Shown piece after piece: positions 16,969 to 25,168 of a stretch of 64,000 nucleotides of DNA; position 1 is the first letter of the stretch; each line of letters starts with the position of its first letter. The notes below the pieces were generated by a model, which was not told where the DNA came from, did no database searches, and was given only the letters and a program-made list of their open reading frames with translations. A program made the position numbers and the translations under genes. Source of the stretch: [Clostridium] symbiosum (lineage in GTDB: Bacteria; Bacillota; Clostridia; Lachnospirales; Lachnospiraceae); the NCBI GenBank assembly GCA_021769625.1, contig JAETSN010000001.1, positions 1-64,000 of the forward strand, written 5' to 3'.

Positions 16969-16997
16969 TTGACTAAAAGAAGTCTGGATGGTATCTT
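16969..16997 (+). promoter_or_regulatory. promoter of the sugar ABC transporter operon
   Basis: TTGACT (16969-16974), 17-base spacer, TATCTT (16992-16997). The operator-like site at 17014-17029 follows at about +12 to +27, so repressor binding would block early elongation or initiation. Confidence 0.6.
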
Positions 16998-17013
16998 TAT
17001 GGCAACGGATGAA

Positions 17014-17029
17014 ATAACGTTTCACGAAA
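17014..17029. promoter_or_regulatory. operator-like site downstream of the transporter promoter
   Basis: ATAACGTTTCACGAAA contains TTTCACGAAA, a one-base variant of the TTTCATGAAA palindromes by lacI. A further half-site GATGAAACG follows at 17032-17040. The gap from 16763 to 17138 holds only these regulatory sites and a leader. Confidence 0.6.
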
Positions 17030-17138
17030 TTGATGAAACGATGCGGCAGAAGGAAAACTGCTGCGGGATTACGGACTGCGGCATCCCGGAAGGCGGAGAG
17101 GATGCTGCGAAACTTACGATAAGGAAGGAGAGGAAGTT

Positions 17139-18080
17139 ATGAAAGGAAACAACTTAGCTGCCGGAAACCGGACGTCCGGCGGCGGCAAAACACTGAAAAA
17201 GCGGATCCGCGATAACTGGCAGCTTTACGCGATGCTTGTGATCCCGGTGGTGCTGACGATCGTTTATAAGTACATACCCATGTACGGCATCCAGATCGCT
17301 TTCCGCGATTACAAGGCGAGCAGGGGATTTATGGGAAGCGAGTGGGTAGGACTGGAATGGTTTTCCCGCTTCTTCACTGCGCCGACCTTCGGGCGTATGA
17401 TGAAGAATACGATATTGCTGAGCCTGTTCAGCCTGTTATGGAGTTTTCCGATTCCCATCATTCTGGCGCTGATGCTGAACCAGATGAGGTTCCAGAAATT
17501 CAAAAGGGCGACACAGACCGTACTGTACGCACCGCATTTTATCTCTACTATGGTTATTTGCGGTATGATCCGCATCTTTCTAAGTCCGTCGGGGGGATTG
17601 ATCAATCTGATCGCTGGGACTTCCGTGGACTTTCTGACGGAATCCGCTGCCTTCCGCACGATCTACATCGCATCGGGGATCTGGCAGGACGCGGGCTGGG
17701 GCATCATCGTCTATATGGCGACATTGTCCAACATCGATACTTCGCTCTATGAGGCGGCGAAGGTGGACGGCGCTTCCCTGTTTCAGAGGATCCTTCATAT
17801 CGATATACCGGGGCTGCGATCCATCATGGTGCTGAACCTGATCATGAGCGCCGGAGGCCTGATGAATGTGGGATTTGAGAAAGTGTGGCTGCTGCAGACG
17901 GACTTGAACAAATCGGTCAGCGACGTGATCGCGGTCTATGTATATCAGATGGGTATTGAAAATGCCAAGTACAGTTATTCCACGGCGGTGGGACTGTTCA
18001 ATACGGCGATCAATATCATACTGTTAGTCATAGTCAACAAGGTGGCAGGCAGGATATCCGAAGAAACGAGCTTTATTTAG
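17139..18080 (+). CDS. sugar ABC transporter permease, LplB type
   Basis: 313 residues with about six membrane helices (first at about 28-48, LYAMLVIPVVLTIVYKY). The EAA loop reads EAAKVDGASLFQRILHIDIP (about 206-225), the contact site for the ATPase. The N-terminal and central sequence follows the LplB/polysaccharide permease group of carbohydrate importers. AAGGAGAGG lies upstream. It pairs with the next permease and the lipoprotein; no ATPase gene is present, as is usual for this class, which shares an MsmX-type ATPase encoded elsewhere. Confidence 0.9.
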   Translation: MKGNNLAAGNRTSGGGKTLKKRIRDNWQLYAMLVIPVVLTIVYKYIPMYGIQIAFRDYKASRGFMGSEWVGLEWFSRFFTAPTFGRMMKNTILLSLFSLLWSFPIPIILALMLNQMRFQKFKRATQTVLYAPHFISTMVICGMIRIFLSPSGGLINLIAGTSVDFLTESAAFRTIYIASGIWQDAGWGIIVYMATLSNIDTSLYEAAKVDGASLFQRILHIDIPGLRSIMVLNLIMSAGGLMNVGFEKVWLLQTDLNKSVSDVIAVYVYQMGIENAKYSYSTAVGLFNTAINIILLVIVNKVAGRISEETSFI

Positions 18081-18101
18081 GAAGATGAGTGTAGAAAGGG
18101 C

Positions 18102-19022
18102 ATGGTTATTGAAATGAAAGCAAACACAAAGGAAGGGAAGCTGACAGGACTTTCCGAGAAGAGCAGTGATATCATTCTGGTAGTGATCTGCGCCATTATC
18201 CTGTTTATCGTAGCTTATCCTTTATATTATGTGCTGGTCGCATCCGTATCGAATCCGTATGATGTATATGCGGGCAAGACGTTCCTTTGGCCCAGCCAGT
18301 TTACATTGGACGGCTATAAATCGGTATTTGCCGACGACAGCATATTTACGGGCCTTTTGAACAGCTTTAAATATACGATCATCGGTACGGCGTTCTCCGT
18401 CGTGGTACTTTATCTGACGGCGTATCCGCTGAGTGTGAAGGATCTGCCGGGCAGAAAGTTTTTCAGCATTTTCTTCATTATCACAATGTACTTCGGCGGC
18501 GGTATGGTTCCGACATACCTGATCGTAAAAGAGACCGGCCTGATCAACAACATCTGGTCACTGTTTTTACCCGGCGGCGTTGCGGTGGGCAATATGATCA
18601 TCGTCAGGAACTTCTTTGAGAACAGTATTCCGAAAGAGATGATCGAGGCGGCGGAGATAGACGGCGCTTCCAAATGGACCACGTTTATCAAGATCGTAGT
18701 GCCCCTCTCCCGTTCGATCATGGCGGTCATGGTGGTGTTCAGCATGGTGGCGTACTGGAACGACTGGTTTACGGCGATGATCTATCTGCCTTCCCCGGCG
18801 AAAGCGCCGCTGCCGTTGGTGCTCAGAAATATCCTGATCAAGAGCTCCGCGAGCGCGAGCCAGGCGAGCACCATATCCGGCGGTTTTGCGGAACTGAATA
18901 AGATGACGGAGATGATCAAGTTTTCCTCCATCATCATAGCGGCGCTGCCGATGTTGGTGATCTATCCGTTTGTACAGAAATACTTTGAAAAGGGATTTAT
19001 GGCGGGCGCGGTGAAAGGGTAA
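18102..19022 (+). CDS. sugar ABC transporter permease, YtcP/LplC type
   Basis: 306 residues with six predicted membrane helices and the EAA loop EAAEIDGASKWTTFIKIVVP (about 187-206). The C-terminus GFMAGAVKG is typical of the YtcP/LplC group. It forms the heterodimeric channel with the preceding permease. The start is ambiguous: AGAAAGGG ends one base before the ATG at 18102 but 13 bases before an in-frame ATG at 18114, so translation may begin at 18114 (MKANTKEG). The spacing of about 20 bp to the upstream gene indicates one operon. Confidence 0.88.
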   Translation: MVIEMKANTKEGKLTGLSEKSSDIILVVICAIILFIVAYPLYYVLVASVSNPYDVYAGKTFLWPSQFTLDGYKSVFADDSIFTGLLNSFKYTIIGTAFSVVVLYLTAYPLSVKDLPGRKFFSIFFIITMYFGGGMVPTYLIVKETGLINNIWSLFLPGGVAVGNMIIVRNFFENSIPKEMIEAAEIDGASKWTTFIKIVVPLSRSIMAVMVVFSMVAYWNDWFTAMIYLPSPAKAPLPLVLRNILIKSSASASQASTISGGFAELNKMTEMIKFSSIIIAALPMLVIYPFVQKYFEKGFMAGAVKG

Positions 19023-19080
19023 TGCACAGCGTATGCGGAACCGGAATAAAGGGCTAGTGTGAAGAATGGGAGTTAATGTG

Positions 19081-20754
19081 ATGAGAAAGAAAATAAAACG
19101 AGATATCTTGCGAAAAAAAGTGATATCCTGTATGCTGATAACGGGCCTTGCGCTGTCGCTCACGGCCTGCGGCCGGAAAGAATTCGGGAATCATGAAAAA
19201 GGGGTGGCGAACCCGGACACGAGCCAGACAGAGTTTGCGATCGTGGGAGCGCAGAGCGCGTTAAGCCCCGGTTATAAAGACAATGTGGTGACGAACCGGC
19301 TTCAGGAGGAAGCGGGGATCCATATCGACTGGACTACCATGAGTGAGTCTCTGTCAGAGCAGGTCAATATCCGCATTGCGGGTGAAGAGCTGCCGGATGC
19401 GTTTATGGGAGTGGGCTTCAGCAACTACGATATTTCAAGGTACGGCGATGACGGGACGTTTATCGACCTGACGCCCTATCTGACCGAAGAATATATGCCG
19501 AATCTGGCAAAGATCCTGGAGGAGAATCCGGATATCAAAAGCGCGATCACGATGGATGACGGCTATATCTACGGACTGCCCGCCGGTGAGCGCATGGGGA
19601 CAGCGGGAATCGGAGCGCCGGAGGACTACAGTATCTATACGATACCGCAGTTTTCCATGATCAACAAGGCGTGGCTGGATGAGTTGGGCCTGCCGGTGCC
19701 GACGACGCTGGATGAGCTGCATACCGCCCTGAAAGCGTTCAAGGACAACGACATGAGCGCGACATATTACGGGAACGATCCGGGGAGTACGATCCCGATG
19801 AGCACCGGTTTTGACCAGTGGTGCTGGGGACAGAATATCTTCTATGCTGGTTTCGGATTTACGAACTGGCCCAACGATGTCTGCAACGATCTGGTGCTTC
19901 GGGACGACGGAACGGTGGAGTTTGTCTGTGTGAGCGATGAATATCGGGAGGCGGTGACCTATTTCCATGACTGGTATGCGGAAGGGCTGATGGATGTGGA
20001 GATGTTCAGCCAGTCCGATACCCAGCTGATCTCAAAATGCTCCCAGGGCTATGTGGGTGTCTCCACCTGGTGGTATATCGAGGAGCTGATGGGCGACTAT
20101 GCGGATGACTATGTATTTTTGCCGATACTGGACGGGCCCGACGGCACCCACAATGTGACGGTCAGGACCGGCGGCGGGATCAACAGCGGGCAGCTCAATA
20201 TCACAAAGGCATGCAAGAGTCCGGCAAATCTGCTGAAGTTTTTTGACATGTGGTACGATCCGGAAAATGTCATGCAGCTCCAGTACGGCCCCATCGGCGT
20301 ATATTTTACGGGGCAGGATGAAAACGGCGTATGGCAGAGTATCTCCAATAAGGAGAGCCTTGAGAAATACGGCAAGGGCGCCGGAGAATTAAAGGGCGAG
20401 CAGGAAGTGGCAGGACCGAAGCTGATACTCAGCGATTACTATCTGACGACGTTCAAAATGGAAGACCGTGCGATCGAGAGGCTGACGGATCTGTATGAAT
20501 ACTGGATGCCCTATGTGGACAGCACAGCCGTCTATCCGGTGGACTGCGTGTTTACCGGAAGGGAACTGGACGACATCGACTGGTACAGGACCAGTTTCGA
20601 GAATGCGGTATCCGAACAGGAAGGGCTGTGGATCAAGAACGGCGGGCCCACGGATGAAGAGTGGGAAAGCTACAAGGCGCATTTGAGCGATAAGTGCGGG
20701 ATGGATAAGCTGCTGGCTACTTATCAGGCGGCGTATGATAGGTATTCTTCTTGA
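19081..20754 (+). CDS. extracellular sugar-binding lipoprotein of the ABC transporter
   Basis: 557 residues from the start at 19081, which has GGGAG 8 bases upstream; an ATG at 19066 lacks a usable site. The N-terminus is a lipoprotein signal (basic stretch, then CMLITGLALSLTACG) with the lipid-modified cysteine at residue 30. The mature part resembles the large extracellular solute-binding proteins that accompany LplB/YtcP permeases. It should capture an oligosaccharide outside the cell. Context (GH32 enzyme downstream) points to sucrose, fructo-oligosaccharide or related fructosides; the ligand is inferred. Confidence 0.88.
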   Translation: MRKKIKRDILRKKVISCMLITGLALSLTACGRKEFGNHEKGVANPDTSQTEFAIVGAQSALSPGYKDNVVTNRLQEEAGIHIDWTTMSESLSEQVNIRIAGEELPDAFMGVGFSNYDISRYGDDGTFIDLTPYLTEEYMPNLAKILEENPDIKSAITMDDGYIYGLPAGERMGTAGIGAPEDYSIYTIPQFSMINKAWLDELGLPVPTTLDELHTALKAFKDNDMSATYYGNDPGSTIPMSTGFDQWCWGQNIFYAGFGFTNWPNDVCNDLVLRDDGTVEFVCVSDEYREAVTYFHDWYAEGLMDVEMFSQSDTQLISKCSQGYVGVSTWWYIEELMGDYADDYVFLPILDGPDGTHNVTVRTGGGINSGQLNITKACKSPANLLKFFDMWYDPENVMQLQYGPIGVYFTGQDENGVWQSISNKESLEKYGKGAGELKGEQEVAGPKLILSDYYLTTFKMEDRAIERLTDLYEYWMPYVDSTAVYPVDCVFTGRELDDIDWYRTSFENAVSEQEGLWIKNGGPTDEEWESYKAHLSDKCGMDKLLATYQAAYDRYSS

Positions 20755-20826
20755 TGGTTAAGGGCGGACGCCGGGATAAAAATTTTGATTATATTTGTGT
20801 CTGATGGAAAGGAATAAGGAATTGAT

Positions 20827-22311
20827 ATGACAAGTCAAACACTGCGGGAAGCAAGGAAATATGAGGAGGCTTCGGAAAAACTGATCACTGAGAAAGAGCG
20901 GCCGTCGTTTCATCTGTCGGCGCGCACCGGCTGGATGAATGATCCGAACGGGTTTTCCTATTATAAAGGGCAGTATCATATGTTTTACCAGTATTATCCC
21001 TATGACGCGCACTGGGGGCCCATGCACTGGGGGCATGCGGTGAGCAGTGATCTGCTGCACTGGGAGTATCTGCCGGCGGCCCTGGCGCCGGATGAGTTCT
21101 ATGATATGGACGGATGTTTTTCCGGCAGCGCGATAGGACTGCCGGACGGAAGGCATCTTCTGATGTATACCGGTGTGGTCAGGGAGAGGCAGAGAAACGG
21201 CGGCACCTGCGAAGTGCAGACACAGTGCCTTGCGGTGGGGGACGGCGTGGATTATGAGAAATACGAAAAGAATCCGGTGCTGGATGAAAAAGACCTGCCG
21301 GAAGGCGGCAGCAGATTTGACTTTCGGGATCCCAAGATGTGGAGAAAAAAAGACGGAACTTATCTGTGCGCGGTCGGAAACCGCCCGGCGGACGGCAGCG
21401 GGCAGATCCTGCTCTATGCCAGCGAAGACGGTTTTCACTGGCAATATAAGAAGGTGCTGGCAGCCAACAACAACCGGTTCGGGAAAATGTGGGAATGCCC
21501 GGATTTCTTTGAACTGGATGGGATGGGCGTGCTGATCACCTCCCCGCAGGACATGCTGCCGCAGGGGTTTGAATATCATAACGGAAACGGAACGCTGTGC
21601 CTGATCGGGGCGTATGACGAAGAGACGGATACCTTTACGGAACAGTATAATCAGTCCGTGGATTACGGCATAGATTTTTATGCGCCCCAGACGATACTGA
21701 CGCCGGACGGACGCCGGGTGATGATCGGTTGGATGCAGAACTGGGATACCTGTGCGGTACGGATGCAGGAGGATCAGTGGTTCGGTCAGATGAGCCTGCC
21801 GAGGGAATTGTCCGTGAGAAACGGAAGGCTGTACCAGACGCCGCTTCGGGAGTTGGAAGAGCACAGGTGCGGTAAAGTCGAATACAGAGAAGTTTTTGTG
21901 ACGGATACGATCAGCCTGGAAGGCATCAAAGGAAGAAAGCTGGATATGGAGATCACGATACGCCCGGCGGATGAACAGAAGCTTTATCATAAATTTGCCG
22001 TCCGGTTTGCCCAGAATGCCCAGTATCAGACCTCCGTCAGCTTCAGGCCGAAGGAGAATGTTCTGAAGATAGACCGGAAGTTTTCCGGTTCCAGAAAAGC
22101 GGTGATCCATCAGCGCAGAAGCAGGGTGCGGAGCGAAAACGGGCACTTGAAACTTCGGATGATCCTGGACAGGTTCAGCGCGGAGATCTTTGTAAACGAC
22201 GGAGAGCAGGTGATGACAGCCGTGATCCGGACCGTGCAGGAGGCGGACGGGATTTCGTTCTTCGCGGACGGGGAAGTGAAGATGGATATCGTGAAATATG
22301 CGCTGGAGTAA
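20827..22311 (+). CDS. glycoside hydrolase family 32 beta-fructofuranosidase
   Basis: 494 residues, no signal peptide, so it acts in the cytoplasm. The five-bladed propeller carries the whole GH32 active site: nucleophile D39 in WMNDPNG, transition-state stabiliser D168 in FRDPK, and acid/base E223 in WECPD. A C-terminal beta-sandwich begins near residue 345 and includes the family region around FSAEIFVNDGEQVMTAVI. It hydrolyses fructosides such as sucrose, sucrose-6-phosphate or fructo-oligosaccharides; because import here is by ABC transporter rather than PTS, a non-phosphorylated substrate is more likely. Fourth gene of the LacI-controlled cluster. Confidence 0.92.
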   Translation: MTSQTLREARKYEEASEKLITEKERPSFHLSARTGWMNDPNGFSYYKGQYHMFYQYYPYDAHWGPMHWGHAVSSDLLHWEYLPAALAPDEFYDMDGCFSGSAIGLPDGRHLLMYTGVVRERQRNGGTCEVQTQCLAVGDGVDYEKYEKNPVLDEKDLPEGGSRFDFRDPKMWRKKDGTYLCAVGNRPADGSGQILLYASEDGFHWQYKKVLAANNNRFGKMWECPDFFELDGMGVLITSPQDMLPQGFEYHNGNGTLCLIGAYDEETDTFTEQYNQSVDYGIDFYAPQTILTPDGRRVMIGWMQNWDTCAVRMQEDQWFGQMSLPRELSVRNGRLYQTPLRELEEHRCGKVEYREVFVTDTISLEGIKGRKLDMEITIRPADEQKLYHKFAVRFAQNAQYQTSVSFRPKENVLKIDRKFSGSRKAVIHQRRSRVRSENGHLKLRMILDRFSAEIFVNDGEQVMTAVIRTVQEADGISFFADGEVKMDIVKYALE

Positions 22312-22465
22312 CATCCGGCGCTTTTTCTTTGTGCGTTTTCGGGGGCGGTAACCCGTTCGCATTTTTCGTTGGCATATTATATGGTTTCATGCTATGATAA
22401 AAAACAGAAAAGGCGGCAGCAAAATATATGGTAAAACTGTTTTATGGAGAGGAAAGCACGCGACG

Positions 22466-22558
22466 AAGAAACAGTTTAATATTACGGGGCTCTGTGTTCC
22501 CGGGAAACATTGCAATGCACCGGTTGGCGATAAAGTGCTGATAGAGGCAGTCGTATAA
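22466..22558 (+). pseudogene. remnant of the N-terminus of an AAA-ATPase-like gene
   Basis: One frame reads KKQFNITGLCVPGKHC followed by NAPVGDKVLIEAVV and a stop. This resembles the opening residues (MKK-FN-TG-C-P--HYM) of Lachnospiraceae AAA-ATPase/PD-(D/E)XK proteins, but there is no start codon in frame and the ATPase core is missing. I read it as a decayed fragment. It occupies part of the 274-bp gap between the GH32 and kinase genes. Confidence 0.4.
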
Positions 22559-22585
22559 ATTAAAAACGGAAAGGGGCACAAAAAG

Positions 22586-23983
22586 ATGAAAGCATTAGGA
22601 CTTGACATCGGAACAACAACGATCAGCGCGGTGGTCGTTAATATGGAAGGAAGGGAGATCGTAAAAGCGTATACGATTTCAAACGGCAGTTTTATTGAGA
22701 CGGATCTTCCGTGGGAGAAGATTCAGGATCCGGATAAGATCATGGAAAAGGCGTTGGGGCTCCTCGCGAAAATTTTGGAGGAGCATCAGGATATCGGCGT
22801 GATCGGGCTGACGGGCCAGATGCACGGGATCGTCTATCTGGATGAGAACGGAAAGCATATCAGCCCGCTGTACACCTGGCAGGACGGCAGGGGGAACATT
22901 GCGCTGGGGATCGACCGGTCTGGCGTTTCTTTGGCGGATGATCCCGGAGCTCAAAACACCCGGCCGGAGGACGCAAGAAATATCTGTGAAATTCTGACGG
23001 AAGAATTCGGGGTGAAAGCTTATACGGGTTACGGGCTTGTGACGCATCTGTATAACTGCAGAAATCATCTTGTGCCGGAAGGGGCGGCGAAGGTCTGCAC
23101 GATCATGGATTATCTGGGGATGAGGCTGACAGGGAGAAAAACGCCTCTGGTGCACAGCAGCAATGCGGCAAGTCTTGGACTTTATGATGCGAAGAAGGGT
23201 TGCTTTATGGCGGAAGTATTGCAGAGGGCAGGCGCAGATGCGGGAATCTTGCCGGAGGTGACGGACGATTTTGTTGTGATCGGCGATCATCAGGGGATCC
23301 CTGTCAGCGTAGCGATCGGTGATAATCAGGCGAGCTTTTTGGGATCGGTGGAAAATGCCGCGGATTCGATCTTAGTCAATATGGGGACAGGCGGACAGAT
23401 TTCCGTATTGTCGGATTCCTATTTTACCGCAAAGGGGATCGAGGCGAGACCCTTTGTGAGAGGATATTATCTTCTTGCCGGTTCTTCTCTGTGCGGCGGC
23501 AGGGCTTATGCGCTGCTGGAGCATTTCTTCAGGAGCTATACGGAGGCGGCAGGCGTGGGCGGCATCGACCACTACAGCGTGATGGGAAAGATCCTTGACA
23601 AAAAGAGCGGGGGAGAAAGGCTGAAAGTAAATACCGCTTTTTCCGGCACGAGGGAAAAGCCGGAAAAGAGAGGTTCCGTCAAAAATATCGGGACGGAGAA
23701 TTTCACGCCGGAGGCTCTGATCAGGGGCGTGCTGGACGGCATGGCGGAGGAGCTTTACAAGATGTACGGCAGGATAGAAAAAGGACTTTCCGGCGCAAGG
23801 AGCAGGATGATCGCTTCCGGCAACGGCATCCGGAAAAACCGTCATCTGCAGGAGATCATGAGTGAAAGATTCGGCATGAGTCTGGAGCTGGCGACGCGGG
23901 AGGAGGAGGCGGCATACGGCGCCTCGGTTTCCGGGATGATCGCCGCAGGGAGGCTGACGCTGAGAGAGGCGGTCGGCATATAG
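22586..23983 (+). CDS. FGGY family carbohydrate kinase, sedoheptulokinase-like
   Basis: 465 residues. The N-terminal actin-like fold has the phosphate-1 motif LGLDIGTTTISAV and the substrate loop GLTGQMHGIVYLD followed by YTWQDGRG, the pattern of sedoheptulokinases and their relatives rather than xylulokinase or glycerol kinase. The C-terminal half has NMGTGGQIS (phosphate-2) and ASGNGIRKN (adenosine motif). It phosphorylates a ketose with ATP. It follows the GH32 gene by 274 bp with its own RBS (GAAAGGGG). A weak promoter-like pair, TTGGCA-N18-TATGAT, precedes it, so membership in the fructan operon is uncertain. Confidence 0.72.
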   Translation: MKALGLDIGTTTISAVVVNMEGREIVKAYTISNGSFIETDLPWEKIQDPDKIMEKALGLLAKILEEHQDIGVIGLTGQMHGIVYLDENGKHISPLYTWQDGRGNIALGIDRSGVSLADDPGAQNTRPEDARNICEILTEEFGVKAYTGYGLVTHLYNCRNHLVPEGAAKVCTIMDYLGMRLTGRKTPLVHSSNAASLGLYDAKKGCFMAEVLQRAGADAGILPEVTDDFVVIGDHQGIPVSVAIGDNQASFLGSVENAADSILVNMGTGGQISVLSDSYFTAKGIEARPFVRGYYLLAGSSLCGGRAYALLEHFFRSYTEAAGVGGIDHYSVMGKILDKKSGGERLKVNTAFSGTREKPEKRGSVKNIGTENFTPEALIRGVLDGMAEELYKMYGRIEKGLSGARSRMIASGNGIRKNRHLQEIMSERFGMSLELATREEEAAYGASVSGMIAAGRLTLREAVGI

Positions 23984-24013
23984 GAAAGAGATACCTGATG
24001 TGCTTTTTGGGGA

Positions 24014-24075
24014 GCGAGGGCATGCCGGCAAAGAATCTGTGTTTTGTCCGGATATGCCCTTGCTTCGGTTATTTT
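24014..24075 (+). terminator. terminator after the carbohydrate kinase gene
   Basis: AGGGCAT-GCCGG pairs with CCGGAT-ATGCCCT in a long imperfect hairpin (24014-24063), followed by TTCGGTTATTTTT. It lies between convergent genes. Confidence 0.6.
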
Positions 24076-24079
24076 TAAT

Positions 24080-24337
24080 TTACTTCATCCCGCATCCGCA
24101 GAAGAGACTGCGCACATGTTTTACCTCTTCCGCATCCGCTTTTGCGGCGGGAACATAATAAGAACGTTCACGGGCGAGCTGATACAGCTCTTCCTGTGAC
24201 TGTTCACAGGCGTTTCTGAACTGTTTCAGAGTCTGCTTCAGTTCCTTGTTTTCCGTCTGGGGAATCATCTCGCCAAATCTTACAAGTTCGCCGTTGATAC
24301 CTGCGAGGGTATCATTTACCATTGTTTTGTCCTGCAT
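24080..24337 (-). CDS. spore coat protein, CotF-like
   Basis: 85 residues, helical, with the CotF-family style (KTMVNDTLAGINGELVRFGEMI, NACEQSQEELYQLARERSYYVP) and a Cys-rich tail CGCGMK. CotF-like proteins are deposited on the spore surface. AAGGAGG lies just before the ATG. It follows another CotF-like gene by 24 bp on the same strand; the pair matches the usual arrangement of two short coat proteins in Clostridia. The family assignment is from remembered pattern. Confidence 0.7.
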   Translation of the reverse strand: MQDKTMVNDTLAGINGELVRFGEMIPQTENKELKQTLKQFRNACEQSQEELYQLARERSYYVPAAKADAEEVKHVRSLFCGCGMK

Positions 24338-24361
24338 ATTGCACCTCCTTTTTACTGATAC

Positions 24362-24547
24362 TTAACTTAAAAACTGCATGAGCTGTTCTTTGTTCTTCTC
24401 GGCGCCTTTTGCACCCTGTTCAAAGAACTGGCGAAGCTGGGGATCCTGTGTGCTGGAAGCATAGTCCTGCATCTTACACTTTGTTGTATCGTAGCCGCCG
24501 ATCAGGTGCCTCAGATTCTGAAGCTCCAATTCCGATAAATTAGCCAT
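24362..24547 (-). CDS. small spore coat protein, CotF-like
   Basis: 61 residues from the ATG at 24547, chosen because AGGAGG lies 7 bases upstream; a GTG two codons earlier overlaps the site and is rejected. The sequence (LSELELQNLRHLIGGYDT, DPQLRQFFEQGAKGAEKNKE) is a short helical hairpin typical of the N-terminal half of CotF-like coat proteins. First gene of a two-gene minus-strand operon and divergent from the HPt gene. Confidence 0.7.
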   Translation of the reverse strand: MANLSELELQNLRHLIGGYDTTKCKMQDYASSTQDPQLRQFFEQGAKGAEKNKEQLMQFLS

Positions 24548-24721
24548 TTTCACACCTCCTGTTTTTCCGCTGTTGCAGATATTTCCGTATCCGTTGTCAC
24601 AGGTATTTTTCTATCTGCTGTTTTCAGTATGCGATTTTTAAAAAGAAAATATGTCTGAGAAAAATTACTATTTTTATGATATTTCCCGGAACGGTTTTGG
24701 GAGGCGGGAGCGCATTTTCAC

Positions 24722-24750
24722 TTGAGGCTTGATGCAAAGTATGTTATGAT
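24722..24750 (+). promoter_or_regulatory. promoter for the HPt / UDP-sugar pyrophosphorylase operon
   Basis: TTGAGG (24722-24727), 17-base spacer, TATGAT (24745-24750), about 55 bp before the HPt gene start. Confidence 0.5.
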
Positions 24751-24805
24751 GACTAAATAAGAAAAAGATTACAGGAAAACTGCTTTGATAAAGGAGAAAG
24801 ATAGC

Positions 24806-25168
24806 ATGACAGAGGAAGCAAAGAAAAAGCTGGAAGAGGGCGGCGTCAACGTGGAAGAAGCGATGCAGCGTTTTATGAATAATGATAAGCTGCTGGAGCG
24901 GTTTTTAAAAAAATTTGTGTCTGATGAAAGTTATGGGAATCTGGTAAAAGCGATGGAAGAAAAGGACTGTGATAAGGCTTTTACGGAAGCGCATACATTA
25001 AAAGGGGTTACCGGGAATCTTGCGCTGTTCAGGCTGCATAACGCGATCAGCGAGCAGACCGATCACCTGCGTGGAAAAGATTTTGATGCGGCGGCGGAAA
25101 TGATGCCGAAAGTGGCGGCATTATATGAAGAAGTACTTGGTACGATCAAAGGGGTATACGGGATATGA
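24806..25168 (+). CDS. HPt-domain phosphotransfer protein
   Basis: 120 residues, a single histidine phosphotransfer domain: four-helix bundle with the phospho-accepting His in AHTLKGVTGNL. It lacks kinase and receiver domains, so it must relay phosphate between other two-component proteins, or be a regulatory remnant. AAAGGAG lies 9 to 10 bases before 24806; a TTG codon upstream in frame is rejected. Its stop overlaps the next start as ATGA, so it is translationally coupled to a UDP-sugar pyrophosphorylase, an unusual partner. No cognate kinase is nearby. Confidence 0.85.
   Translation: MTEEAKKKLEEGGVNVEEAMQRFMNNDKLLERFLKKFVSDESYGNLVKAMEEKDCDKAFTEAHTLKGVTGNLALFRLHNAISEQTDHLRGKDFDAAAEMMPKVAALYEEVLGTIKGVYGI

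Noticed and set aside
20758-22362. 534-codon minus-strand frame opposite the GH32 gene
   Set aside because: His/Arg/Pro-rich antisense shadow; GH32 catalytic motifs lie on the plus strand.
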